64,000 nucleotides of DNA from Asterias amurensis (lineage: Eukaryota; Echinodermata; Asteroidea; Forcipulatida; Asteriidae), in NCBI RefSeq assembly GCF_032118995.1, contig NC_092668.1:4319501-4383500 (forward strand), given 5' to 3'. Shown in pieces: positions 12,777 to 25,700 of this stretch. Under the pieces are notes generated by a model that was given only the letters and a program-made list of their open reading frames with translations, was not told where the DNA came from and did not search any database. The translations under genes were made by a program, and so were the position numbers. The stretch's first letter is position 1. Each line of letters begins with the position of its first letter.

Positions 12777-13865
12777 TTAAAGGCACTGGACACTATTGGT
12801 AATTCCTAAAAACAATTGTTAGCATCGAAACTTACTTGGTAACGAGCAATGGAGAGCTGTTGATGGTATAAACATTGTGAGAAACGGCTCCCTCTGAAGT
12901 AACGTAGTTTTTGAGAGAAAGAAGTAATTTCTCCCTAAATTTGAATTGAATTCATGTTCTCAGCTGAAGTCTCTAAAAGCACACATTTCTTTTCTTCCAT
13001 TTCTCATGAAAATTTGGCCACCAACTGAGGCCACATTTTTCACAGGTTTGTCGTTTTTGCGTTTTGTTGAGATACTCAAGTGAGAAGACTCGTCTTTGAC
13101 AATTACCAAATGTGGCCAGTGCCTTTAAAGGCAGTGTACACTATTGGTAATTGTCAAAGTCTAGCCTTCACAGTTGGTGTATCTCAACATATGCATAAAA
13201 TAAGAAAACTCAAGTTCTAAATCTGAGGGCTCGAAATCAAATTCGTGGAAAATTACTTCTTTCTCGAAAACTACGGCACTTCAGAGGGAGCCGTTTCTCA
13301 CAATGTTTTATACCATCAACCTCTCCCCTTTAGTTGTCACGAAGAAAGGTTTTATACCAATAATTATTTTGAGTAATTACAAATATTGTCCACTGCCTTT
13401 AAAGGCATGTTATGTTTAGTCATTGGCAAACATCAGTGTTCTCACTTGGTGTGTCCCAACATATAAACAACAAATCTTTTAACAATTGGGCTCAATTGCA
13501 AGGCAGACAGAAAAGCTTCCTTTTTTGCATAAAATTTTATCCTTTCAGATGCCTTAGAAAATATTTAAACGGAAATTTGCCCACCTTGACCAGATCTCTT
13601 AAAGACACTTGATGGACACTTTTGGTAATTGTCACACGACGTTGTGTGCTGCAGATGCTTGATTTCGAGACCTCAAATTGTAAACTTGAGGTCTCGAAAT
13701 CAAATTCGTGGAAAATTACTTCTTTCTTGATACCTTCGTCACTTTGGAGGGAGCTGTTTCTCACAATGTTTTATACTATCAACCTCTCCCCATTACTCGT
13801 AATCAAGAAAGGTTTTATGATGATAACTATTTTGAGTAATTACCAATAGTGTCCACTGCCTTTAA
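12777..13865. mobile_element. Chain of four abutting family A-type MITEs
   Basis: Copies at 12777-13128, 13125-13402, 13399-13602 (diverged) and 13599-13865 each begin and end in family A termini, and neighbours share a single TTAA (13125-13128, 13399-13402). This is the pattern expected if each insertion used the TTAA at the end of the previous element. Confidence 0.82.
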
Positions 13866-14570
13866 GTCATGTGTTAATCTGTGAACATGTTCCAATTGTA
13901 CCCAAGTTACGCACATGCTATATAGAGGAATACACAACAAATATGTCATGATTTATAACCATAATAATATTAATGATAAAATAAAGCATAGATCTAAGAT
14001 CATGTTCACGCCTTGGGCCTAATTGCTCACTGTCTTTGCAAGGGACATTATTAAGAGCAACTACTTTAAATCTGACACCCTAATGATTTTTCTCTCTAAG
14101 GGGACGGAAGCCCCACTCTGTGTGAGACTCTTTCAAATATAACCTTACAAGACTAAAAATAAAGACACAGGCGTAAGATGTTGAAGACGATGTTGATGAT
14201 GAAGTAAGAAGACGCAAATAAGATAAGACACTGTCAGATCCTCCTTGCACATCCCCACAAGGAGCAAGGAACACATGCAATGAAATTAGCAAGCGCCCGA
14301 GGTGTCTTCATCTGAAGTTAATAAGAAGGGGCGTGAGGGATTGGCCTTGAGGGGGCTGAACTTTTATATACGGACGGTCACGTGTATTCGATTACGTGGT
14401 GAGGTTGAAGAAAGAGGGGGTGGTTATGAGTTTAGTGACTGCCTCAAAATTGACGCTCCGTTTTGGGGGGGAGTGAAGTCACATTGATTTGAGCACGAGG
14501 GAGTAGTTATTTTTGTCACTCGGTGAACCTTGCTTTACATGTGTCCCCATCTGAGGTGGTCTTGCTGAAT

Positions 14571-14825
14571 TTAAAGGAACTGACACTATTGGTTATTATT
14601 TTTAGCATAAAAACTCACTTGGTAACGAGCAATGGAGAGCTGTTTGTAGCATAATACAATGTGAGAAACGGCTCCTCCCTCTGAAGTAATGTAGTTTTTG
14701 AGAAAGAGATAATTTCTCACTAAAATTTTAAAAGACTTCGCAGGCATGAAACTATTTTTATGTTGGGATACACCAAGTGAGAATACTGGTCATTGACAAT
14801 TACTAAAGGTGTGTGCATTTAAAGG
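14571..14825 (-). mobile_element. Family A MITE, variant
   Basis: Begins TTTAAAGGAACTGACACTAT, then AATGTGAGAAACGGCTCC, and ends ...GTGTGCATTTAAAGG. The middle of the element is shortened. Confidence 0.7.
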
Positions 14826-15829
14826 TCCCTGTCCAGAGAGATAGGGGCCTTTTTACGGTAGAACATCCACTCGGCAGGGCCGTATATTGAGAGAATACTA
14901 CGACAAGTTGCAATATAAGAAGCCTTTTTGAGTCAAATAAATTGCATATGGGCAAATACAGGGTGTCAGACTAGTCTGTCCATTGGGTTGTGCTGCATTC
15001 GGACCTAAAATGGCGTCCAGCAACCACGTGATAAAAGAAAACTTGTCCAAGTCGCATTTATCTCAATACACAGTTCTGGCTGCCGGTGTCCCCCCCCCCC
15101 CTTCCAACCCACAATTCATTTAGGGCGACACCACTTTTACCCGTCATTCTGTTGTTAATTAAACTTCCTTGCAGCTATTGAAAAGGTTAAACTCTTTGTT
15201 TTCCTACGCTTTTGTCTTCTATTTGTAAATATATTTTAATTTTTTGGGTAAACAACTTGTATTGTATAGTGTGTTGGCAAATCAATTATCGGTGGCATTG
15301 TGTGCACGTTAATTTGTACAATCGAATTCGCGAGGTCCTCTTTGTAATACTGTTTTGCATGGGTGGTTCTTTTGTGTGGGGAGATCTTTGAGCGCACAGA
15401 CCATCAGCGCACGGCAGAATACCCATTGTTAAGTTGTCACTTAAGGTAAGAAACGTTATTAGTTGAGTCACCTGCGTGCTGTACTATGCGGCGTCTTAAT
15501 TGAAGATCACCGAAGAAAATTTTTGACATCTTGAGAAGAAAAAAAATCAAATCATAAAGGGTCAAAAGGAGAAGGAAAAAAACCGATGTGTCTAATTCAA
15601 TATTCATAACTGAGAATTAATGATATGCAGACATTGGTTTTCTATCATCTTACCTTGTTTGCTTCGACTTACTGATGAAAAAAAGAAACGAAAATCAAAT
15701 TACTGAAGCTTGAAAATTGTCAAATATTGAGGGAAGAAATTAAATTTAGCCATCACTTTCTATTGTTGCCGTTGCCCCAGACGTCCAAAATGAATTAATG
15801 TTATTACAATTCATCTAGGTCTCTCGTCA

Positions 15830-16711
15830 TATCTCTCTCCCACCCTTTTCTATTCCTCAATTACTGCACTGTGGCGGTACTTTTCTGCGCTGGGGTGTCC
15901 TTTGTCATATTGCACACTGCGAGTAATTACGCCATGCTGTTCGGCTCATCTAATCTAATTGTGCAATACAGCATTTTCATTTTGCCATTTACTTGGGTAA
16001 AATAACAACGGCGCATAGAACTGCGAGCCGACGTCACACGCCGGACTGCACCAGCGCGCATCACCGACGCGTAGTAGATAGTATAGAAGTAGTGTCCGGT
16101 AAGATGACACACACTTATACAGGCGCTACCGAGTGGTAAGGATGTAGCTATGCTCATATGCTCATACCCATTTTACGAAACCTCATCCTTCTCTGTGTCT
16201 ATTATCGTATCTTTACCAGATCAGCATTGGTTAACTCGTGCTACCACAACCAGCATCACACGGCATCCTGAAACTGGAGATGTTGAACACCTCAACCGTA
16301 ACCCTCCTCACTTCGAAAGGAAAGCCTACCGACCAGAGTGCAATCTAAAGGAGACAAGTACTCTAAAAGCTGCAAACCATCTCTGGTTTTAAAAACACTT
16401 GTATGGATCTTCTGGCATCGTGGCTGTTTTAATTACTCTTAATGAAGTTTGGACATCCTGTTTGGAGGGGAAAACCTGCGTCAATTTTTCGAGAGTGGAG
16501 TCTTACTCAAGATTGAATCAAGTCGTTGTCTTAACCCATATGTACTTTTGATGCCGCGTGAATCTCTATAAACATTGCATCAGCTGTTTTGTTGAAACGC
16601 ACTCGTTTCATCTGCTCCACTTTTACCGGCTGCCTCTCTGTCACAACTTCTCCGCGACCCATCCACGTAGCAAGGGTAACCAAAAAAAAGGCGCGAAAGT
16701 GCTTGACAACC
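15830..16711 (+). promoter_or_regulatory. DRGX: Presumed upstream/5' UTR region of DRGX
   Basis: Unique, repeat-free sequence leading to the ATG at 16712. It contains a GACGTCAC half-CRE at 16030, GC-richer sequence at 16020-16080, TAATCTAATTG at 15951 and TCTATAAAC near 16563. The start of transcription cannot be placed. Confidence 0.3.
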
Positions 16712-16799
16712 ATGTATTGTTATCAGTGTTCGTCTGTTCATGCTCCGCCATCTCACCTCGATGTATCGCCTGGAACATGCGAAGGGTCCAATTGTTCAT
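16712..16799 (+). CDS. DRGX: DRGX probable first coding exon
   Basis: The ATG at 16712 in context caaccATG opens a 29-codon exon starting MYCYQC and rich in Cys, Ser and Pro. It ends at a strong donor, GTGAGT (16800), in phase 1. The next exon (33068) needs exactly one upstream base, and the join gives a Tyr codon. The aromatic/Cys start resembles the short aromatic-Cys N-terminus of vertebrate DRGX, and the vertebrate gene also splits just before the acidic stretch preceding the homeodomain. The 16.3-kb intron is inferred. An unseen alternative exon is possible. Confidence 0.62.
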
Positions 16800-19700
16800 G
16801 TGAGTATACCTCTTTATTTTTTGATTTTTTGTAACAAGAATTCAACTAACACATGAAGAAATGCACCGACCATACAGTCGACTAAATATGAAAATTTCAA
16901 ATGAAGTCATCGGATGCTTTTTTGAGTTTTCTCAAATTACTATCTTTTGCAGAGCATACGTCCGTACCGTGAATATTATATTTATAATTTCACGCTTACG
17001 TTTCTGACATGTGGGCTCGGTTTCTTTTATAAGGTTGCAATGTACACTAGAAGAAAATTAGGGCCGTCCAATTGTAAACATATAGATGAGGGGACAAAGG
17101 AGTCAGTAATCAAGAGCGGGTAATTGAACTATAAACAAACAATGTGGCCGGGTCAGGTGGGCTGGCCAGCAGCGTCTCTCCGGATATTACTACCGGTGTG
17201 TTAGTGCTCTATCAACCGTTAGCCTGCCTTGCGTCTTACGCGGTCAAACTCGTGACAAATTTAAGTACAGTTTTCTGAGGAGCTTGTGTATTTCTTGCTG
17301 CTCTATGTCAGTTGCGATCTCAACATTCCCATGGTTATACCCACAGAAGGTGTTGGACAACATGTCTTGATTATAATATTCTGGAAAAACAAATTGAAAT
17401 TAAATTCATTTTTATCATCCATGACTTTACATAATAATTTTTTTTACAAATTGAAGCATGAGTGCTTAGAATTTATGTGACAACAGCTTGTAGATGTGTC
17501 CATATTTTATTGATTAATTTTGCATGAATGATGACGTAGCCACATTTTCCTCTTACATTACGGCCTTGAACTTTGCGGATCAATGAAATATTACACCTCC
17601 TCTAAGATGTGATAATTTGATACTGGAAATATAGATCAGAGCCAGAAAGCAACAGTCACTATCGCTACCCACAAAATATCTATCAAGTTGTCATCGTGAA
17701 GAAAGTTTCACTTTTGGTGATTTCTCCAAATTAACGAGCATAGAAGACTTAGTTGGTAAATAGCATTGGATAGCTGTTGATATTATTAAAAGTAAAAATA
17801 AACATTGCTGGAAACGACCCCTTTGAAGTAATGTAGTTTTAAAGGCACGTTTGGTAATTGTCAAAGACCGGTCTTCTCACTTGGTGTATCTCAACATAAG
17901 CATAAAATAAACAGGCCTGTGAAAATTTAAGCTCAATTGATCATCGAAGTTGCGAGAAAATGATGAAAGAAAATCACCCTTGTTGGACCAATTTGTGTGC
18001 TTTCAAATATGAATAAAAAAAACATCTGGCTAGAAGTCTTTTATTATTTTAGTGAGAAATTTTCTCTTTCTTAAAATCTATGCTGCTTCAGAGGTAGCCG
18101 TTTTTCACAATGTTTTATACTATCAACGGCTCCCCATTGCTCGTTAAAAGTCATATTTGTTTTGAGTAATTACCAAATTTTGTGTACCTTCCCTTCAGAG
18201 AAAGAGACAATTTTTTTCACACAAAAAGGTTTACTCAGGCATCTGAAATTTAAAACACAATCCTATGCAACAAGGGTACTTTTCTTTCATTATTCTCATA
18301 TAATTTGTATGCCCAATTGAACCCAAACGTTCACTGGTTTGGTATAAGCATGTTAGGATACACCGAGTAAGATTAAGTGTACCCTGCCTTTAATGGGAAA
18401 AAAATCGAAAATTCACGAACCGCATGTCAGAGAACATATATAATAGATGTTAAATTTGCATCGGGGATAAAGAATATTAATTTTGGTTTTTACCCATACA
18501 CCGATGTGTGTTAGCACTGTATACTCAGTACTTTCCCGAGTCCTGTGAAAAAATATCACAGGCATGTTACTCGGGTGGGATTCGAACCCACGACCCTTGC
18601 AGTGTCTTACCAGCTAGACTACCGAGGTTGCCCGGCAGCTATGAGGCAGTTTCGAATCCTATGTTTTGGAGAACATTTGGAGAACATAGTTTGAATATGA
18701 TAAATGCTTCAAAACATGACGGCTTTCTTAGGCATCTGAGAGCACACAATTCAATGCAAAGGCTGTTTTTTTTTTCATCAATTATTCTCTCGCAGCTTCG
18801 ACAACCAATTGAGCCCAAATATTCACAGGTTTGTTATTTAACGCAAAAGTTGGGATTCACCGTGAGTAAGGATGCTGGTCTTAGACAGATTACCAAAGAT
18901 ATATATCCTGCCTTTAACGGAAAAAAAATGCAACCCGCATGTCAGAAAATATATAAGTTTAATCTGAGAAATGTTTCAAAACATTGTGGCTTTCTTAAAT
19001 AGGTATCCGAGAGCGCACAATCCTTGCCACAACTTTTTTTGTCTTTCATTTTTTTTTCTTTCAGCAACTTCGATTATAGGCCTACCAATTGAACCCAAAT
19101 GTTCATGGATATGTTAGGATACATCAAGTGAGGATACTGGTCTTTGAAAAATTATATTATATTGAAGTATCTTCTGCCTTTAATGGAAAAAAATCGAGAA
19201 TTGGCGAACCGCATGTCGGAGAAAATAAAGGTTGAATCTAAGAAATGCTCCAAAACATGGTGGCCTTCTTTTAGGCATCTGAGAGCGCACAATTCTATGC
19301 TACAATTGTGGATGTTTTTTGTTTTGTTTTTTCGGTGTTTAATTTTTTTTACGAACAACATGTCAGAGAAAATAAAGGTTGAATTTGAGAAATGCTTCAA
19401 AATATGGTGGCTTTCTATCTGAGAGCACACACTTCCATACTGCAATTTGGGGTGTGTTTTTTTATACTTTTTTTATTTTGATTACTAAATTGAACCCAAA
19501 TAGGATAAACATCAAGTGAGGATACTGGTCTTTGATAAAAATTACCAAAAGTATATTATCCTGCTTTTAGTGGAAAAGGAAAAAATTAAAACTACATGTC
19601 AGAAAAAAATATAGGTTGACATGTTATAAGGCTACGTGTGTATATCACCGCAGGCGATGCGTGTACTTAACGTCAAGACAACAAACCAATAACCAAACAA

Positions 19701-22700
19701 AAAAAACCAAATGCTTTCTGTACCTGACGTGATCATGTCTGCGCCAATTAAGGTGCTTTTAAAATGAAGCGGCAAAACGTGATCAAACGTGATTGAATTA
19801 GAAAGCAAGAGGACCATCTAAAGGCCTTGGTACGGCGCTCGTGAAGAAACCATGGCCTTTCACTGACAGCCACATTGTGTATTGGTTACCAACCCAGTTT
19901 CAGGAAGTTCTTGAAAGAATTTTTAGTCCTATATGCCCCTGGCCATTGCCTTGGTGCTATTTAAATGCTCCAGAAATATACAAAAATACCATTTTTTATA
20001 GGAATAAACTCAAACTATCCCATAATCTATTTTCGTTTCAGTTAACTTAAAGTTTATGTCTCTGTTTATTCGAGAACTGTAACAGATCATACAAGAGTAC
20101 CTTTTAAGCTTTAGTTTACAAAAACTAACAAAACATTCGTTACCATAAGCTGCGAGAAAATAATGGAAGAAAAAACACCATTGTACTTCATAGGAAGCCG
20201 TTTCACACAATGTTTTATGATCAACAACTCTCCATTGTTTTTTTTACAAAGTAATTTTTATGCTAATATTATTTGGGGTAATTACCAATGCCTTTAAATG
20301 AACAATAACCTGACCGCGTCAATAAACTCATTATCTCACAGCTCATTCTTCCCATTGTTAATTGCATTAAAGCAATCAATGAAGTCATTTTTTTGTGTTG
20401 TAAAACTTTCTGCAACACAATCGCCTCAATGTGAGAATCAATCGATTGGCCAATAATTGGTTTTGTGACGTCATTGATCGGATATCTCGGATCTTATTAG
20501 TTCATGACCAAACACTGACCTGGTAAGAAATACCCCCCTCACCGGTGACACTCCACAATTCAATATTTTTTATGACGTTTATTCCTTACTCCTTTGGGGG
20601 GAAAATACAATGTACTTTGCAATTGTGTTTACTCTACGCATTACAGGCAAAGTCTGCCTCGATTGACGTCACGAACAGCGCTCTCTCGGGTCGGGGTCTA
20701 CTCTTAAATTTGTAAATAACATAAGAACTGATTTTTTAAAACCTTAGTTAACTGTTTATTCACATTCCACTCATCAAAACACATATATTAGTGACATAAG
20801 CTTTATTTTGAAAAAATACCACTTCCAGGTGACTTTAACTATGAAGAAATTAACTATGTACATAGGAGCGAGAACATGAGGCTGTTAGAGTAAGGCGAGG
20901 CTTGTGGAAAACAGCCTCCAGACAAACAAACAAACAAACAGCGAAGCACGACACAAGGACAAGACAGACAAAGTTGGCACCTTGTAAACCATTATATGGT
21001 GCTATCAAGTTTAGGTATCATAATTAAAAAACTTTGGCCCACTCACCTTGCAGTAAATACTTGGCGCTTAATAGGGAAAAGGCGCGTTATAAATTCGGTT
21101 AACGACAATGACATTACACAACGACAAAATACAAATAATAAAAGTACCAGGCTAACTGTCGATGACAACAATAGATAAGTAGTGAAGGAGAGAAAAGGCT
21201 ACGTTACATAGTTAGCGCGGAGGACTCTTTCATACGAGAGCTTAAATCGAGCATAGCTCGCTAATTAACGTAATTAACAATGAAGCATAGCACTGGTGTC
21301 CCATTCACCGACCAAGCATTATTCATGAAGCAACATTACGTTTTTGTGGTTTTATTGAGTCGGAATAATTGTCATTATAGTTCTTCAATTGAGTTAATTC
21401 CAGTACATTGGTTGCCACAAAACACTATCATAAATTTTAATCAAGATAACTTAAAGGGAAGGTACACGTTTGGTAATTACTAATAAAAACAAATATTAAC
21501 TTAAAAACTGACTTGGTAGCGAGCATTGGGCAGCTGGTAGTATAAAACATTGTGGGAAACGACTCCCTCTGAAGTAACGTAGTTTTTGAAGAAAGAGGTA
21601 ATTTCTCACTAAAATAATAAAAGACTTCTAGCTGAACATTTGGGCTCTATCTGTCATCGAAAATGCGAGAAAATTATGAAAGAAAAAACACCCTTGTTGT
21701 ACAAATTTGTGTGCTTTCAGATAGGAATAAAAGACTTCTAGCTAGAAATTTTTTATCATTTTAGTGAGAAATTACCTCTTTCTCAAAAACTACGTTACTT
21801 CAGAGGGAGTCGTTTCCCACAATGTTTTATACTACCAGCTGCCCAATGCTCGTTACCAAGTCAGTTTTTGAGTTAAAATTTGTTTTGAGTAATTACCAAA
21901 CGTGTACCTTCCCTTTTAATGAAACTATGTTGTATATAGGCCTACATCTACATTTTATATTTGGGATTTTTAAAAATTGAACGGTTCAACAAACCAAATG
22001 TACACTTTGCATTTGATTGGTGTGTTGTTATTAGTTTGACGGTTAGGCTTCAGAAACTCGAAAACATTCCCTGTTGAAGATATCTCTTCAACAAAATCGT
22101 ACTTGTGGGTTTAATAATATTATTCAAGTCGTTGCCAACAACATTCAAAGTTAAATCGTGGAAACGGTTCAAACTTTATTTGGTTACTTATTTTAAATCT
22201 TTAGACATACACAATGATTACAAGTTGGACCGGGGCTGTCAAGGTTAGAACAAAAGTATAAAAAACGTTTGTTATAAAATGCATATGGTTAGAAAGATGT
22301 TTAAAAAGGAGAATACAATGATCCACACACATTTGCCCCGAAATTACGTGGTTTTCCTTTTACTTTGCGAACTAACACGGTCGGCCATTTATGGGAGTCA
22401 AAACTTTGACTCCCATAAATGGCCGACCGTGTTTGTCGACGAGGTAAAAGGAAAACCACGCAGTTTCGAGTGATACTTGTGTGGGTCATTATATTCTACT
22501 GTTAAAATATCTTTCTAATCATTATGCATTCTATAACAAACGGTTACGAACGATTTTCAAAGACTAACTCGACCGATCCAAGGCAACGTGTTCCTTTAAA
22601 TGAAGCAATTATACTCGCTAATTACTTAACGAAAAGGAAATGATCGACTTGTTAAAATCTATTCTCTAAATCGATGCAGAATTTCCTGCAGCACTCAAAA

Positions 22701-25700
22701 ATTAATCAGCTTGATTACGCCTAATTATCCTGATTTAGATTATTCGTTTGCTTGTTTGTTTTTCTCCAATGAGAAGCTACGTTACCATACCGAGGCTGGA
22801 GGGAAAATAGTCTGATACCCTGACTTACATCAGTGAGAAGTTCCGTGTTTTTTTTTGTTTTTTTTTTGTTTTTTTTTTCAACCCGCGTCAGCGTGGTGAC
22901 GCTTTCTAAGGGAGACGGCATGCTAAAAGCCACTTTACACTTTCGGCACAGAAAAAAAAAAAAAAAAGTTCACAGAGTTACAAATAGTTTACAGGGTTTA
23001 CAGTAGGTAATGGTGAAAGACTTCTCTTGAAATGGTATTCCATTAAATGCTTTACTTTTCGAGAAAACATTAAACAATTATCAATTCTCGTTGTCGAGAA
23101 TTACGGATTTATTTTAAACACCATGTCATGACACGGCGAAACGTGCGGAAACAAGAGTGGGTTTTCCCGTTATTTTCTCCCGACTCCGATGACCGATTGA
23201 GCCTAAAATTTCACAGGTTTGTTATTTTATATATAAGTTGTGATACATGAAGTGTGGGCCTTTGGACAATACTGTTTACCCGAAAGTGTCCAATTGCTTT
23301 AAATTGAAAGATTCCCGTCTGCGTTAACACATTAGCCGCATGCATGTGTCGAGTAAAAGAGGTACAATCTTATGCTACCTCTAATGGACATAATTGGGAA
23401 CAACTCATAAATTGTTAATATAAACACTTACTTGGTAACAAGCAATGGGGGAGATATTGATAGTATTCGTAGTTTTAGACAAAGGGGTGTTTTCCACTCA
23501 TCTTCAGGCCTGAAGCCGTTTATTGTCATCTAAAAGTACACAAATTTGTGCAACAAGGGTAATTTTTTTTGTAATTTCTTGCAACTACACGATGACCAAA
23601 TTGAGCCCAAACTGTAACGGTTTCGATCGTATGCACATTATGTTGGAATACACGAAGTGCGTAACTGGTCTTTGTTTGAGAACCACCAAACGTGGCCAGT
23701 GCCTTTAAAACACAAAATTGTTTTGAGTTTTTAAAATATCTTTCCCGTTCATCCATAATATGTCCAAGTGACAGACAGAGCCATGTTGCACACTCTCTTC
23801 AGAGACTTCAAGTATGCACGTTTGTCATCTTATTTGTTGGGTCGGTTTGCTTGTTTGGTACAAATCTGTGTGTGTTCACTCCGGTATCTGTTTGTCTTTC
23901 CCGTACATTTTCATTGCCTGTCTGTCTGTCTGTTTGGGGTTTTGATTGTATCTCAATTTGGGGTTGAGGTTTCTTATACCTTCGTTTCCCCGTGGTTGTT
24001 TACCGGCATGTTGTGTTTTCTAGCTCGTTCCTTTCCTCCAAATCCAAGCTAGCGGGGGTTTTGTTGCGTGTAAAAGCTGTAGGGAGAACCGTGGCCTCTC
24101 TGATACGGCCCCGGGGGACCGAGGGCCTTACAGTCAGGCAAACCCCATAATCAAGTTAGCCTTCCCCGTACGTCGTTCTTATGCATCAGCCATCGTCCAA
24201 CTCACAGGTTATGAATAATACAATTACTAAATTACGTCGGCAGTAATTTCCCCCCTAATGCAATTATAGGGGATGTGCTTAACGGAGGCTTTTGAAATAT
24301 TTAGTCCACTGTCAATACAATTATAATGAGTCAAAATCGTCTGTATAATGTAAAGCTATTACAGTTTTCCCTGCTAAATTTAATTTCACAATCGAGATCC
24401 CTTTGTGTTAAAGCAGTAAACTCTATTATATTTCTCCCTGTGCTGCAAATCGCCCGTGTGGATACGGGGGCCACACATTGATGAAGGCTGGCCTGCTCAG
24501 CTCTAGCGGAAAGATTCGAAATGGAGGGGCGGATGAAAGTGTAATTCTCTCTTCACGCCTGAGTGCGGGCTCCAGCATCTTAGCTGCACGGGCTCTGATT
24601 TTGCCGTGGCGCACTCTCCGACGCCCCGTAATCTTCTTCAATTAGAAGACTAAATTTGACGGCACTTCGTCGAATGTCGCTAAATCCGTAAATCACGATG
24701 GGTGTTGGAACAGACATAGGTCTCGGGAACGGGGGGAAAACTGAAGTTTGATAATCTCTGTCGTCCGTAAAGGGATGGAATCTGGCTTTAGTTTGGATGG
24801 GAAGTAGGATTACATGGGCTTAAAGTTAAGTTCCCGAGTGGGGTAAACTCAAATCGAACTTCTCTTTTTCACTTTGGACAACGTCCATCACGTTCATGGA
24901 TGATCAAGGCACACCACTGAGGTGCAACTCAAAATGGCAATTTCATTTTTTTTGGTCAGCCCCCCCCCCTCAAAACCTTTTGATCCGCCCACTAAGTGGT
25001 ACATCCCATAACCCTGATAGCTCAATGATTTAAGTGCGTTGACACCTTTTAAAAAGAAACACGAGACTGCCCTCATTGTTGTATTCCCGTATGGTAGTCT
25101 GATCATAATTGTAATTTTTTAGTGTCGCGTCGTTTAATGTGCTTAATTTCCCCCTTTGTCTTCTTTTTTTTCCTTCACACGAACCACTTTAAATACCAAA
25201 TTATAATCAATGCCGATACACTGAATGTTCATCAATCTTAAATATGATATGTGGCGAAGACTTATAGGCCTTTTAGGCAAACTTTCACAAGCAACATACA
25301 CCGAATCAACTTAGTGTCATCTAGTGTAAACACAATCTGAAGTCGCACATCCAAATTCAACTCAAAACAAAGCAGCGTTTTTGATATATCGCCAAAAGTC
25401 CAGAGCGGTTAATAGTGTCCCATGAGGAATAAACTGCAATAGGTATGCACAATATGAGAAACGTTTCTCCGATTCAAAATTTTGGGGATAACAACTGATA
25501 CCTCTTTCCATAACCACATTTAAAGACAGTGGATACTATTGGTAATTGTCAAAGACCAGCCTTCTCACTTGGTGTATCTCAACATATGCATAAAATAACA
25601 AACCTGTGGAAATTTGGGCTTGATTGGTCGTCGAAGTTGCGAGATAACTATGATAGAAGAAAAAAACACCCTTGTCACACGAAGTTGTGTGCTTTCAGAT

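Noticed and set aside
18508..19002. 164-codon open frame on the + strand
   Set aside because: It runs through the inverted SINE (the GGIRTHDP reading is typical of tRNA-derived SINE sequence) and then through MITE-derived tandem copies. No family resemblance and no splice context.
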